A stretch of DNA of 64,000 nucleotides from Guyanagaster necrorhizus (Eukaryota > Basidiomycota > Agaricomycetes > Agaricales > Physalacriaceae), in contig NW_025064900.1 in the NCBI RefSeq assembly GCF_019112545.1, positions 1 to 64,000 of the forward strand. The letters are read 5' to 3'. Positions within the stretch are counted from its first letter, which is position 1. Every line of letters starts with the position of its first letter. Below are positions 12,401 through 23,900 of the stretch, in pieces. The position numbers and the translations under genes were made by a program. The notes beneath the pieces are model-generated. The model had not been told where the DNA came from. It saw only the letters and a program-made list of their open reading frames with translations, and did not search any database.

Positions 12401-12949
12401 AGTGACAAAAGCACAGTTGATTGAGCTGCCTGTGCAGCCACTGTTGATCAGAGCAGTGACTGCATAGGTGGATCAAGATGTAAGTGTCTCAATCTAGACT
12501 TTAGCCAGTAAGTCTTGGTCTGGTGTTTTGGACTGTTAGATGAATTTCTTTGGTCCCCACAGTTTGTCAAGCCATTTCAGAGCCTGGCATCACTCTGCCC
12601 TTCTCATTTCTTTAATCATCTCATCATTGACTTTGGCTCAGGTTTTATGGACCCAGTTCTTGAGCATGGCTTCTGCCATGGCTTCATTTTTTGTGTCCTT
12701 GATGGCTCATCAGGTCCATTCAGTATCAAATGATTTTAGCCAATCAATGGGGCTCTCTGCCCCTGTTCAGCCCATAGGCATTTGAGTTTGTTTCTTAGGT
12801 GATTCTGGTGTTTGAGTGGTAGTGTCAGGCATATTCCAATGCATGCATAATTTAGACATAGGTAATACTACAGAGATAATATCAGTCTGTCTAGCATCTG
12901 CTTGTGACACACTGCTTGATATTTTGGCTGAGTCAGTGGAATCACTCAC
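9495..12949 (-). pseudogene. G2 pol: protease, RT (deleted core), RNase H, integrase, chromodomain
   Basis: Protease near 12440 reads ALINSGCTGSSIN, so the catalytic Asp of the usual DSG is Asn. RT begins well (LDKFLNKNLSN, FFFIKKKDGKLQ) but after KLNKMIIKN it jumps at about 11650 to sequence that should come roughly 0.43 kb later. The deletion removes the YLDD catalytic motif and shifts frame. RNase H end (YQYMLHHKAGAANKKADLL, about 11050), integrase (AFQHNNQIHS, KVWLDTTNLHL; 9799-10870) and a chromodomain (DYLVSWKGYDSESNQ, about 9500-9600) follow. Dead enzyme on several counts. Confidence 0.85.
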
Positions 12950-13930
12950 TGCCTGGCTCCATCTTTTACTTCCTTAACCTTTGTTTCCAGTCTGAGGTTT
13001 TCTTCCTCCTTCTGTAATTCTGTGATCAGCATCCAGAGGTTTTCTCATGTGTGCTTATTCTTCTTTTGAGGGCAATCTTATACCATGTGGCTCTTTTGGC
13101 TGCAATTGAAGCACTTTCTCTCTTTCTTAAGTCAATCCATGTCCATTGGCTTACCCATTCTGGTAAATATCATGCCTATACCAGTTTTCTTCTTGCTGTA
13201 TGAGGAAGTTGGGGTTGAGCTGCTGGGCTTGGCAGACATGGTTGAGTTTGAAGGGGTAGGCTTTGATCCTTGCCTCTGATGCTTCTGTCCCCCTGTGGAC
13301 AGAGTAATTTGTTCCATCTTTTGTTGCAGCTATTCTCAGTATATGGTAATGATGCAGTCCTTTCATGCATCATATCTTTTTGAAATGTTCTGCCTGAGGT
13401 CTGAAATGATTTTGAGATAGGAGAGTGATACTCCCATCTTCATATATTTGACCATGTGTCTGATGTCTCTGACATCATCATAAACTCTAGCAAGCTTGCT
13501 GAGTCACTCCAGCTCATCAAAGTACTTGGTGGCCAGCTTGTTGGCCATTTTATACTCCTTCATCTTCTATTTGTGCACTTCTTGCACAGCTGGGTCTGTG
13601 AATTTGTCAATAATCATCTGTTTGAGTACTGGTCATGATGGCATCTGATAATGTTGTTGTGTAGTGGACCAGAATGTGGAGGCCATCAATATCCACCATG
13701 TTTTCACCTTATCCTCTATGTGAGTTATAGTGAATGTCACTTTATACATGTTCAGCATAAAGTATGAAACAAAGACTTAAAAATACTGGTCACAGTCAGT
13801 AAGGAATTGGTCAATGTCCTTGGATACTCTGTAGAAGAATGGAGGCTCATAGATGAGGACAGATTTGATATTGAGTATGTTGGTATCAGCTGCAAGCACC
13901 ATCATAGGATTCAGAATTCTGTGAAATAAC
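12946..13930 (-). pseudogene. G2 gag
   Basis: Capsid-type region (about 13400-13930) followed by a zinc knuckle KCFNCSQKSHMV*DC near 13065-13115, in which a stop replaces one residue. The gag frame ends with TGA at 12946-12948. Pol begins in the -1 frame at the same point (GTGAGTGATTC). Stops within capsid make it non-coding today. Confidence 0.75.
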
Positions 13931-16025
13931 AGGGTGTTCCAGGATATTGAGGGTCCTGAGAGAGAATAAAGAGAGCCATTATCAGCAACAGAGCTTTCCA
14001 GTGGTGAGACCTTCTTGTATATGATATGCCTGTTTTAAATGGTGAATCCTAATTCAAGCACTTCAGAGTCATCCTCTCCTGATAGAGGAGCTGCAGGAGC
14101 CTTCCTACTCCTGCTGCCCTCAGCTTTATCTGGTGGTGGTTGACTGGCAAACAGTCAGCACATAGATTGGGTCTATAAATTTCAGTATGGGTCTCATGGC
14201 CAGAGTCAGCTTTGTGTGAGCTGAGATGCCATGCTGCAGATGGCCAAGGTGGTGAATGTATACTGTGATGAGATACTTGAAATTGAGAGTGCTATGTAAA
14301 CAGCATGGCTGGGTGCAATGCTTGGTGTCCATGGCATAGGTTCAATGTTGAACTTTGATTTGTATGCTAGTAACAGCACTATCTGATAACTTAAATATTT
14401 TTCATTATAAATAAAAATAGCCTATTTAGTGGCTGCATATTAGATAATATCTGCTCACTCAAGTCTATTGGCAGTAGTATACCTGAGTCCTATGGGCAAC
14501 ACCAACCAGATGTCATCCTTTCATAACAGGGCTGCACCCTCCTGGTACAGCCATAAAAACTCTTCTTGGCACTCCTTCTATGCCTCTCTTGCTAACTCTT
14601 CTTCTATTGGATACTGCTTGAATATGCTTCTCCACTCAAAGAGAGGGTCTTCAACTTCATTGATCTCCTCTTCTCTCTTGATAAGAGAATTGTTGTTGAG
14701 TGGCTGTAGAGCTCTGGGTCATCCTAATAGCTGCTGCTGAGTGCTAGATCTAGAGTGAAGAGGAGACTCTTATCCTCCTCACTGCTGCTCCTCAGTGTCC
14801 TGTGTTGCTGCTTCTGCCACTATTGTTCTGTGATACCAGTGGAAGTTCCTGTAAAATCTGGGTTGGAGAAAGAGATCAGTGATAGGCTCATCCAGAATCC
14901 ACTAGAGGTCTCCAGTGGGATTGATGTGCTCCTCATCCTCTCTGATGCTTCCACAGATGCTTTGGTGATGATCTGGGTTGGTGGAGATATTGTCTGTATT
15001 AGTGATCATATTGGTCTTGTAAAATAGTGGGCAGTTCTTGTTGAGGTCAAATGATGCTCATCTATAGATGTTGTCTACATGGATGATGCCTTTGGAGGAT
15101 GTGGTCCAGAAGTTATAGTTGGAGTCATCAGAAGTGCTGGGTTCTCTAAAGATGGAAGGAGAATTGATGAGAGTGCAGTCAATAGTGGAGGTTTCAGGAC
15201 TCTCTGAGCCCCTTTTCCAATTCTCTCTGTCTCATGCTTGAAAATATCATCTGAAGAGGGTGTTCTCTCTAGCAGTCTTATATTCAATACATGCCTGCTC
15301 CTAGACATACTCAGCAAGCATATCAGTTTGTCAAACTTTATTCTTTGGAGAGAGGACTAGGTCAATAGGATTGGTTAGTTGTACTAGGCTTAGTGGGTCT
15401 AGTACACTTCTTGCTTGGCAAGCTGCATAGTATCTTTCATGCTGCTCCAGTCAAGCAGCCTCTCTGGCAGCTGCTTGCCAGTATCATTCTTCTGCTTTGT
15501 AGTCATATGTGTAAAAGGGATCATCTGTTCTAATGACCCCTGTCCTGTTTCCCTTGCTGTCAGTGCTTGCATTTCCAATGTATATTTCAGCAGAGATATC
15601 CTCCCCACTTTCTGTGGATATTGCATATAGAGAGTTGTGGCCATTGTTATATAAGGGACTTGCATTCTCTGAAGTCACTCCAGAGGCATCAAGGGAGTCT
15701 CTGATACAGCATCCAATGCTGAACTCAGAGGGTGCAGTTGAGAGAGTGGCTCTCATCATAGAAATGCAGCTGGAGATGTCCACATGCTCAATCTATGGGA
15801 CAGATGTGTCAGGTCAGAGTCTTCAAAACCCTGTAGCCTAAGGGTTTCCAGTGTCTTGGATGACTACCATCAGAGGTCAGGATGGGTATTAGTGCTCTTC
15901 TTCTTCCTCAGAATGCTCTTCAGGCATGTTTCTAGAGTTGACTTTGAATACAGTTCCTTCCATGAGCTGGAAGGACTGTCTGGCAGTGGAAGGAATGTCA
16001 TGGAGGGGGAGGTTGAGGGTGACAT
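13931..16025 (-). pseudogene. G2 leader (ORF A and frame-B region)
   Basis: About 2.1 kb between the micro-ORF and gag. Frame A starts at the ATG at 16025 with MSPSTSPSMTFLPLPDSP and a basic patch ILRKKKS. Frame B carries YNNGHNSLYAISTE (about 15640) and the family peptide INPTGDL...FYRNFHWYH (about 14830-14940). Near 14410-14450 a decayed form of the ILQYAAT..AI motif is present (YAATK*AIFIYNEKY). No known domain is recognised. All frames contain stops. Confidence 0.6.
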
Positions 16026-16026
16026 T

Positions 16027-16227
16027 TCATAGGATGGTTTTAATATGTTAAAATTCTTGATAGTGTTGAATAGTTTAGGCAGTGATTGATTGGTGTTCAT
16101 AGTACAGCTGTATGATCATCAATCATTCTATCAGTGTTCTGATGATGGAAGTAAGGAGTTTGAAGAATTCATGGGTAAAATTCAGGTCAGAGAGGTTGAG
16201 TGCAGGGGGCATTTGGTTTCTCAGCAT
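16027..16227 (-). pseudogene. G2 membrane micro-ORF (decayed)
   Basis: Starts MLRNQMPPALNLSDLNFTHE, then FFKLLTSIIRTLI before the first stop, with QSITA and IQHYQEF still readable. It is the same 67-codon length as in G4-G6 and ends with TGA one base before the ATG of ORF A (TGA A ATG, 16023-16029). Stops inside the hydrophobic segment and the tail show loss of function. Confidence 0.75.
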
Positions 16228-16254
16228 GATTGGGCTTAAGAAAAGAAAGCAAGA

Positions 16255-16267
16255 AGCTTCAAGCTAA
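16255..16267 (-). promoter_or_regulatory. G2 self-primer binding site
   Basis: Plus-strand AGCTTCAAGCTAA, one base from the 5' LTR. Its complement TTAGCTTGAAGCT matches the LTR segment TTAGCTCAAAGCT at all but the central CpG-derived pair (TG against CA), implying perfect ancestral complementarity with CG at that place. Confidence 0.7.
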
Positions 16268-16268
16268 T

Positions 16269-16739
16269 TATTAAGCCTAAATAACATGTGACTAGAATAT
16301 ATAGTAAACTGATGCTGCTTTGCATTTAGGCAGTTATGTCAGAGTCCAATGTATGTGTTTGTTTGTCTTTGTGTTGCAAGACCTTGCAATTGGCTCAAGA
16401 TAAGATAGTAGTAGAATAAACTTTAGCTCAAAGCTGAGGATACTACAGCAAGAGCTATGCTACTTATATACTAGTCATCATCTATTCTATAGATATAACT
16501 ACCTAATTGTGTGTCCTGGCATAATAGAGCATTTTGTCCAGTATTATTAAGCTACCTACAAAAGAGTTTTGTCTGTTGTTAAGCAGTTACTGTTGCATTG
16601 AAGAACAATGACTGACTGGGCATGTTGTGCTGACTAAGCCTGGGTTTTATAATCCTAAGTGCTAGTCTAAATGCTCTGACTAAGCAAGATAGAGATTAAT
16701 TCCTGGAATAAAAGATAGAAAAGAGAAAAAATCATAACA
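16269..16739 (-). repeat. G2 5' LTR
   Basis: 471 bp partner of 8846-9317. The left end TATTAAGCC shows TGTTA changed to TATTA. The right end CATAACA is intact. Differences between the pair are mostly transitions. Confidence 0.9.
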
Positions 16740-17173
16740 CACTCTAATTATATCATCTTCTGCCATATATCATTCCTCATGTACTTTCAAGCCTTTGGTG
16801 AGAGAACTCACCTCTGATGGCCCTGAAGAGACCAAGGAATTATTTTGTCTGGAATGGCAAACTGTGGAGGAAGAGTATACAGAGGCTATAGAAATCCACT
16901 TAGAGTGAAAAAAAGAGCAGAAGAGAGAGGAGAAGGTCTGAGCAGACTATGTAGCCTGAGAGGCATGAAGAAAAAAGCAGCAAGAGGGGTTGGAGAAGAA
17001 GAGGGAGGAGGTCCAGCAAGTGGCAGAGAGGCAGGTGAAAGAGACAGAGGAGGCATTGAGAGAGGCAGCTTGAAGGGAGGCTGAGGAGAGAGAGGCTGCA
17101 AAAGCCACAGTGAGAGAGGCAGAAACTAGGAGTGTGCTGCCAGAGGAGTTGGTGATGGAGAGTGGATTGCAAA
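16740..17173 (+). pseudogene. X: decayed coiled-coil coding sequence
   Basis: From about 16815 the plus strand reads a Glu/Lys/Ala-rich helical protein (KKREEVQQVAERQVKETEEA, then EAEEREAAKATVREAETR) broken by about five TGA codons, each at a place where Arg (CGA) would continue the charged heptads. The strand is strongly purine-rich as a result. It lies just before the 1.7 kb repeat and may belong to the same element. Family unknown; coiled-coil regions of this kind occur in fungal Gag-like and other transposon proteins. Open frames on the opposite strand here are low-complexity shadows. Confidence 0.45.
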
Positions 17174-18882
17174 TGACAATAGAATAAGAGCATACAGAAA
17201 CCTAACCATCATAAGACTAAACTAAAGTAACAATGAGTAGAGTGCATGGCCTAGTAGCAGACAAATACCAGAGGAGTTAGACTGCATGTGAGGTCCTAGC
17301 ACTTGGCCCTAAATGTGCCAATATCTTTACAAGAAAGCAGGCTAAAAATAAAAAGAATATGATCAAAATACGATTGGCAATCCTGATCACATTGATTAAT
17401 GATGCACTGATGGAACATGCTTTAGAACAGAGAACTGAGACCCAAAGAAAGGTATCTGATTAACTGGGTGCTGAATGGAGAAATGAAATGATGGCAACAA
17501 AGGAATAGATAGAGAGATACTACTCTCAGAGATAAATAGCATATATACTGCTCAGAGACTTGCATATATACTTACAGTGTCTTAGCACACTTAATACAGC
17601 AAGAGATCCTGCATCATACCATGATATAACACATACCATATTGGATAAGTTAATTAATGCATGTCAGGCCAGAAGTAGTGCATTTTATAAGCTGGAGGGA
17701 ATGTTGAGACACTGGAAAAGAGAACATAACTATTGTGGCTGACTTCAGATATGGAAGATAACTCTGAGGGTCCAGAACAGTTTACTGCTGTCAGGGATGT
17801 GTCACCAAGAAAATAAGAAAGTGAGCAGACCTGGCTAGGCCTACTAGCTGAGGTCAGCTAGTGAGAAAACATTGCACAGTCCTGGCCTAAAAGAGAATAA
17901 GCATGGCAACTGCAATATGCATGCAAATAATATCCATAGGATCTGGCATGGAGTCTTGCACTTTAAAGATACCATAGTAGGATTGTATTAGTAAGTATTA
18001 TAGTAGAGTATTTAAATATGGCATTGTATGAGTAGAAGAAAGAGTTTCTGACCCCCACAGTTGCAGTGTATTGAGCACAGAAAGCCTTGCACTCTAGCTC
18101 TGAATTTGTGTTTGTAACTTCAAATGAGAGAATAAACTTATTATTGAATATCATTGAGAGAGTGTTGAGAACTGAGTGAGACATCAAAGCTCATAAAGGA
18201 CTTGAGCCCAGTTTGATAAGAGGTTTTGGATTATGCTCTAATCTGAGAATAAGAGAGTGGATCTGAAGGGCATCATCTTGAGTTTTTGAGGTATTTGTGA
18301 CACATGGTGCTACAGATGGCAGAGGTTCAAACCCTTTGGTCTTTTGGATAGTGTTTTATTGTATTTTGTGTCTCTGGATCACATAGGTTTGAATCCTATG
18401 AGTCTACAATTGGTTTGAAAACTTATAAACAGAGATCTGTGCTCTTTGGCACTTGTGGATGTGTTTGTAATTGGTTTTTGCTTAGAGCATGAGGCTTTGA
18501 GTTATGTATTGTGTGTGTTAGAGATTTTGAGGTGATCTGAGCTGTGCTTAGGATAATTTGAGGGTTTTGTGAGAGGGTTGTGACATATTGTATTGAGCTG
18601 CAGTATCCTTTGCCTTGAGGTCTGGCAACACCTGTTGCCATCTCTTGTTTTAATAAAATGAAAAGCTTTGAGACTTAGAGAGATCTCAGACTGTTGTAAG
18701 CATGCTATTACTGTTTGCACACTGTGGATTCATTGAAGAAAACAGTTATATTTGTTTTTATCACATTATAATCCTCCTATAAACTAAGAGTTTTGTGTGT
18801 GTGTTAGTGTAAGTGTGGTCAGTGGATAGCACTCTGCTGTATCTGTTTTCATCTTGCATACACTCAGATCCTCTTCAGCAAG
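17174..18882 (+). repeat. 1.7 kb repeat, copy 1 (possible large LTR)
   Basis: Aligns along its whole length, same strand, with about 58430-60161. Shared landmarks: AATAGAATAAGAG start, CTTTAGAACAGAGAACTGAG, GTATTTAAATA (TATA-like, about 18007), GAGAATAAAC (polyadenylation-like) and the end CAGTGGATAGCACTCTGCT to CTCTTCA. No open frame is conserved. The TATA-like box, AATAAA and CTCTTCARCA end suggest a long LTR in plus orientation, but no partner LTR or primer site is seen. Confidence 0.6.
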
Positions 18883-18913
18883 AAAAGAAATAAAAGGTGG
18901 AAAAATCATAATA
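18883..18913 (-). repeat. G3 3' LTR remnant (last 31 bp)
   Basis: AGAAAAGAAATAAAAGGTGG followed by AAAAATCATAATA matches the right ends of the other gypsy LTRs and is followed by the usual TTACTCC..CTTAAGA polypurine-tract region. The rest of the LTR is missing and the 1.7 kb repeat lies in its place. Confidence 0.8.
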
Positions 18914-19059
18914 TTACTCCATCCTTAAGATCATCATCTCAATGGCTTAATTTAGGGATAAGTCTAGGGGTCATGAGTGCAGATAACCTGCCCTTCTTCT
19001 CATAAGATTTATGAAGGCATTGACCATTGAGTTGGTCAATTTAGCTATAGTTCATAGTT

Positions 19060-22000
19060 GTGGATTGCATTATCAGCATTCATGTGTCATTCATTAACCC
19101 ATTGGTTTGATTCCAGTCTATACCCCTTCCAGCTGACTAGATAGTCAACTGTAGTAGTCATGCCACCACCACATTTACATATTCATCACATTTTGTGATA
19201 GAGTACTTGATTGACCTTGTAATATTCTTTGTCATCAATTAGATCTGGTGGTAGTGGTAGTGGACATTCTTGGTTTGGAAATGTGAGTGCAATGAATAGA
19301 GTAAGGAGGATTTCATTAAACATGTTATGAATCTGCCAATATGATGGTAATTTGAGTTTGTAGGAGGAGTTTCTAACTTTGGATGTGATAGTGAAAGGGC
19401 CAGTACATTTGTTATCAAGTTTTTGTTTTGGGTGTGAAAGATGAAGGTTGGTTGTGTTGAGCCAGACTTTGTTGTTTACTTGGTATGCATGTGCTGGTTA
19501 CTGATGTTTGTCATATTGGGATTTCATGGTGTCAGCAGCTTTTCATAGTGCTGTTTCTGTTTTGAGATGAATTTTGACTATGTTTGTGGCAAAGTCAGTT
19601 GATGTGGGAGTGGTTATATAGGCACACATGGTTTTGGCTATATTTGAGTGTTGACTATGATTGATGAAAAAGAGCATTTTACCAGTGGCAGAGTAGATGC
19701 AGTTGTTGTGTTGGAAGGTGGCAAGAGCCAACCACTCAGTCTAATTGTCTTGCTGGTAATTGATGAACATGCAGAGATATTTTTCAATTTCCTGATTGAC
19801 CAATTTAGTCTGACCATCTATTTGTGGGTGGTAGGTGGTGGAGGCATTACTACAGATGTTGAGTAGCTTGTATAAGTTGTCCATGAATTTTGAGATGAAT
19901 TGTGGGCCTTGATCTGAAATAATGACTTGAGGTATTCTGTATTTTGCATGTACCTCATCACAGAGTATTTTAGCCCACTCTTCTGAGGAGAGTTCTATTG
20001 AGCACACAACTGAGATGATTGCCTTTGAGAATCTGTCAACAATCATGATGATCACATCATATCCATTGCAATCTGAAAGTCTGATAATCATATTAATGGA
20101 GATATAGGTCCATAGTTATGTGAGCACTTTGTTCAGATATAACAGTGTGGCTCAGGCCTGGGTCAATGTCTTGGTCCTCTAGCATGTTTCACATCCCTTG
20201 ATATACTCCTCAATATCCTTCATCATCTTTGGCCACCAATACTCTCTTAGTACTAACTCTCTCATTTTAGCAATCTCTGAGTGTCCTGCTGTCACATGGT
20301 TGTGATTCATAGCTATGATTTCCTCTTGTAGTGTCTGGTCTTAGGGAATATAGAGTTGGCCATTATAGAATAGAAGATCATTGGTCCAAGAGATGCTATA
20401 TTTGTGGTTTAGGGATGTTGCAATACTCTGGTCCCACAGATTGGGTTGTTGCATGGCACTCTGGATCTTGTCATAGATCTCCTCCTTGGTCAGCATTATC
20501 ATGGCTCAAAAATACTCCAGTCTGAACAGCATCACTCCTTTGTTGTTCTCTTCTCTCTGATCATAGTCAGCTCTTTGGCTAAGCAGGTCAGCCTTCTTAT
20601 TTGCTGACTCTGCTTTATGATAGAGCATATATTGGTATTTGGAGAGCTCTGTCACCTATCTGGCTTGTCAGTGATTGAGCTTCTGAGAGAGTCAGAAATA
20701 TTGGAGGTTTTAATGATTGGTCCAGATTTTGAAGGTCTGGGTAGCCTCAATAAGATAGTGCTGCCACTCTGCCAACACAAGCATGATGGCAAGAAGCTTC
20801 TTATCATAAATTTCATAATTCCTTTCCATCATCATCAATGTATTTGAGAGAAATACAACTGGCCTTCATTTTCCATCCTGTTTCTGAGACAATACTGCTC
20901 CAATAGCTCTCTCACAGGAGTCTGCTTTGATCTGGAATCTTTCATCCTGACTAGGGATCACCAGGATCACATCTTCTGCCAGCTGCCTCTTTAGCTCATT
21001 GAATGCTGCCTATTGTGACAGCCCCCAGATCCACAGGGCATTTTCAGTAAGTTAGGTTATAGGTTGAATGATCTTGCTGCAGTCTCATATGAACTGGTGG
21101 TAGAAGTTTGTGAAGCTGAAGAAGGATTATAACTCCTTCTTGGTTGGCTCCAGCTATTTCATTATGCTGGCCATCTTGATTGGGTCCATTCAGATGCTTC
21201 TCTCACTGATAATAACCTCTAGGTACTCTGTCTCTAGCACCTCAAACTCACACTTCTCCATCTTGAGAAATAACTTATTCTTCCTCATCAGTTCAAGTAC
21301 TTGGCATATGAGTTGTCAGTGCTCCTCTCTGTCTTGTGACATTATTAAAATATCATCCAAATAGATCATTACCTTTTCTATAGCAATGAGATTCTTGAAG
21401 ATATTGTTTATCATCTATTGAAAGGTTGCCAGAGAGTTGGTCAATCTGAAGAACATAACTGTCAGTTCAAACAATCTTCTGTTGGTCCTGAATGCCACTT
21501 TCCACTCATTCTCTTCCTTGATCCTCATGTTATTGTATCTCCATCTGATATCTAGCTTGATGTAGAACCATACTTCTCAAAGCTTGTCTATCAATTCTGA
21601 TATAAGGCGAAGTGGATATCAGTTCTTGATAGTCATCTCATTAAGTTGTTGGTAGTCTTGCATGGATCAGAGTTTGCTGTCCTTCTTAACAAAAAAGAAT
21701 GGTGATGCCATTAGGGACTTTGATGGTCAGATTTGTCTGCTTGAGAGGTTTTCCTCTAGGAACTTGTTCAGTTCCTACTGTTTGAGGTGTCCTAGGGAAT
21801 AAGTCTTGCAGTCCAAATTGGCATTTGCATTGAGTATCAACTTGATTGCATGATCTCAAGATTTGAAAGTGGAAAGCTCATCAAAGCTCTCCTTAGCAAA
21901 AAGGTCATAGTAGTCTCAAGCCCATTCAGAGACTATCTCCTTGAACATCTGCTCCTCCTTTTCTTCATGGGCTTTAGTGGCTAGGTCATTGGCATGATAA

Positions 22001-22919
22001 ACTGCTCATACCTGCAGGGTCTCTTTTAGATTCACTGCAAGAATTGTTTCTCCATCCTCTATCTCTTTGTTCCACTTGTCTTCTGAGTCTGCATTGGGGA
22101 GTAGGAATAGTGTTTTCTGACAGTGACACTGGGCAAATGTAATTCATCTGGTTTTCCAATTGATAAGCAGGTTGTATTGTATTAACCAATTATGTCCAAG
22201 AAAGAGCTCCTTGGTTCCTAGTTCTGTGATGGTGAGGTCAATTCATTCAGAATGATCTCCAATAGTCAGACAGAGTTCCACAAACTCTGTGATTGATTTG
22301 GCTTGATTCTTGGTCCCATCCATGTTGTAAACCAGAATAGGGGCTGCAGTGGCTTTAGTTGAGAGATGGTGCTGGTCAATAAAAGCCTGATTGATGAAAC
22401 TCCCAGTGCAACCACTGTCAATCAGGGCAGTAACAGTAAAGTCTGCCTGATTGGTGAGGGTTTGAATTTATGCCTTTATCACAAGATTCTGTCTCTAGGT
22501 CTTCTGTTATTAGATGAACTTTTTTGGCCCTTGGAGTTTATCCAGCCATTTAAGAGCTCTTGATCACTCAGCCCCTCACATTCCTTCTACCAATGCCTGA
22601 TCCATCTCATCAGTCCTGGTCTGATGGATCCAGTTTCTGATAGTTGTGATTACTCCTTCTCCTTTTTCTTCTCATATGGCTCACCAAGTCTATTCAGTAT
22701 TAAAGGGCTTGAGCCACTTAGTGGAGGTCTCTCTCTCTGTTTGGCTCTTAGGCATTTGAGTTGTTGGTTGTGATTCTTTAGATGTGGTAATTGATGGAGA
22801 AACTTAGGGTATATTTAAATGCTTATAAATAATCATATCTACAGAAGGCATATGAGTCTGATCCATGGGTACTGATGACATACCATTAAGTTCTTTAGCT
22901 GATCGAGTGGAATCACTCA
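19060..22919 (-). pseudogene. G3 pol
   Basis: Full domain order. Protease ALIDSGCTGSFIN near 22420 keeps the catalytic Asp. RT (about 21100-21900) has YLDDILIMSQ. RNase H (about 20560-21000) is followed by integrase with the D,D core (NGYDVIIMIVDRFSKA, IISDQGPQFISKF; 19741-20091) and the chromodomain at about 19060-19160. Pol begins ATGAGTGATTCC, overlapping the gag stop (ATGA), the only copy here with a true ATG at that point. Many stops, mostly TGA. Confidence 0.85.
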
Positions 22920-23900
22920 TTTGTTGGCTCTGTCTTTTACCTTCTCAATCCCTAAGTCTGATCTCAAGCCATCCAGTCTATCAGCCTCCTTCTGCAGCTC
23001 AGCTATCTGCACTCTGATATCTTCTCTGGTGCACTTCTTTTTTGGGCAATCCTTGGATATGTGACTCTTTTGGCCACAGTTAAAGCATTTGCCTTCCTTT
23101 TTAAGGTGGTCAATATCTATTGGTTTGCTGGTGCCAGTGTATGTTATTTCTATTCCTGTCTTCTGAGTGGTATAGAAAGATGTTGAAGTCAAAGTCACAC
23201 TTGATTTGTTAGGAGTTCCTTCTCTAGCATTCTTTCCATTCTCTATTTGATGGGGCTTCTTCTGATCAATCATGATCCCAGCACTAGCTGTCTTCTGTCA
23301 CAGCCTCTCCTTGTTCATCTCCATAATCTATGCCTTCTATATCTCATAGCCCTTTAGAATGTTTGTGCCAATGTTGGAGATCATGCTGATATACAATAAG
23401 GGCACCCCTATTTTAAGGTATTCAATCAACCATCCATCATCATCAACACTGTCATGGACTCCTGCCAATGTTCTGAGTCATTTTAGTTTATCAAAGTACT
23501 CACTCACAATCTTATTATCTATGTAGAGTTTCTTTATCTTGTTCTTGTGGACTTCTTGTACAGTGGGGTTGATGAACTTGTTTCAGACCATCTGTTTAAA
23601 GATGGCCTAGGACAGGTATTAGTAGTGTTGGTGGATAATAGATCATAGAGTCAGAGCAATCAGAATCCACTATTGCTTGGTCTTGCTTTCAAAGTATGAG
23701 GCTGCAAAGACAACCTTGTTCATGTCTGACTCTAAGTAAGCTGTATACACCTCAAAGTATTGTTTGCAGTTGATCAGGAAGCAGTTGATGTCATCTGACA
23801 TGCTCTTGAAGGGTCAAGAAGTCTGTAAGAGGTCAGGCTTGCACTGTAGTATGGCAGCATTTAGAGATAGAGTCATCATTGGATTGAGGTATTCTTCAAA
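22917..23900 (-). pseudogene. G3 gag
   Basis: The C-terminal 118 codons (22917-23273) are open and include KCFNCGQKSHISKDC, a complete CCHC knuckle, after a linker with IDIDHLKKEG. Upstream capsid is readable but broken by stops. Gag ends DRANK-TGA. Confidence 0.8.

Larger units (their letters stand above)
8846..16739 (-). mobile_element. G2: complete-length old Ty3/gypsy chromovirus
   Basis: 7,894 bp with LTRs of 472 bp (8846-9317) and 471 bp (16269-16739). Flanks are CATCC (8841-8845) and CACTC (16740-16744), which fit one duplication of CACCC with one C-to-T change on each side. It carries micro-ORF, leader, gag and pol in family order, but pol lacks the middle of RT and CpG is almost absent. 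It sits in repeat X. Confidence 0.88.

Noticed and set aside
12767..12949. Start codon at the gag/pol junction of G2
   Set aside because: The first codon is GTG, unlikely as a start in a fungal nuclear element. I treat it as the continuing -1 pol frame.
16900..17193. Minus-strand Leu-rich, membrane-like open frame
   Set aside because: Complement of the purine-rich coiled-coil relic. Leu and Ser arise from CTC/CTG runs. The plus strand gives a better protein pattern.
18305..18400. tRNA B-box-like strings GGTTCAAACCC and GGTTTGAATCCT, suggesting a tRNA or SINE
   Set aside because: No cloverleaf, A box or anticodon arm can be built, and the first string is altered (GGTTCACACCC) in the second repeat copy.
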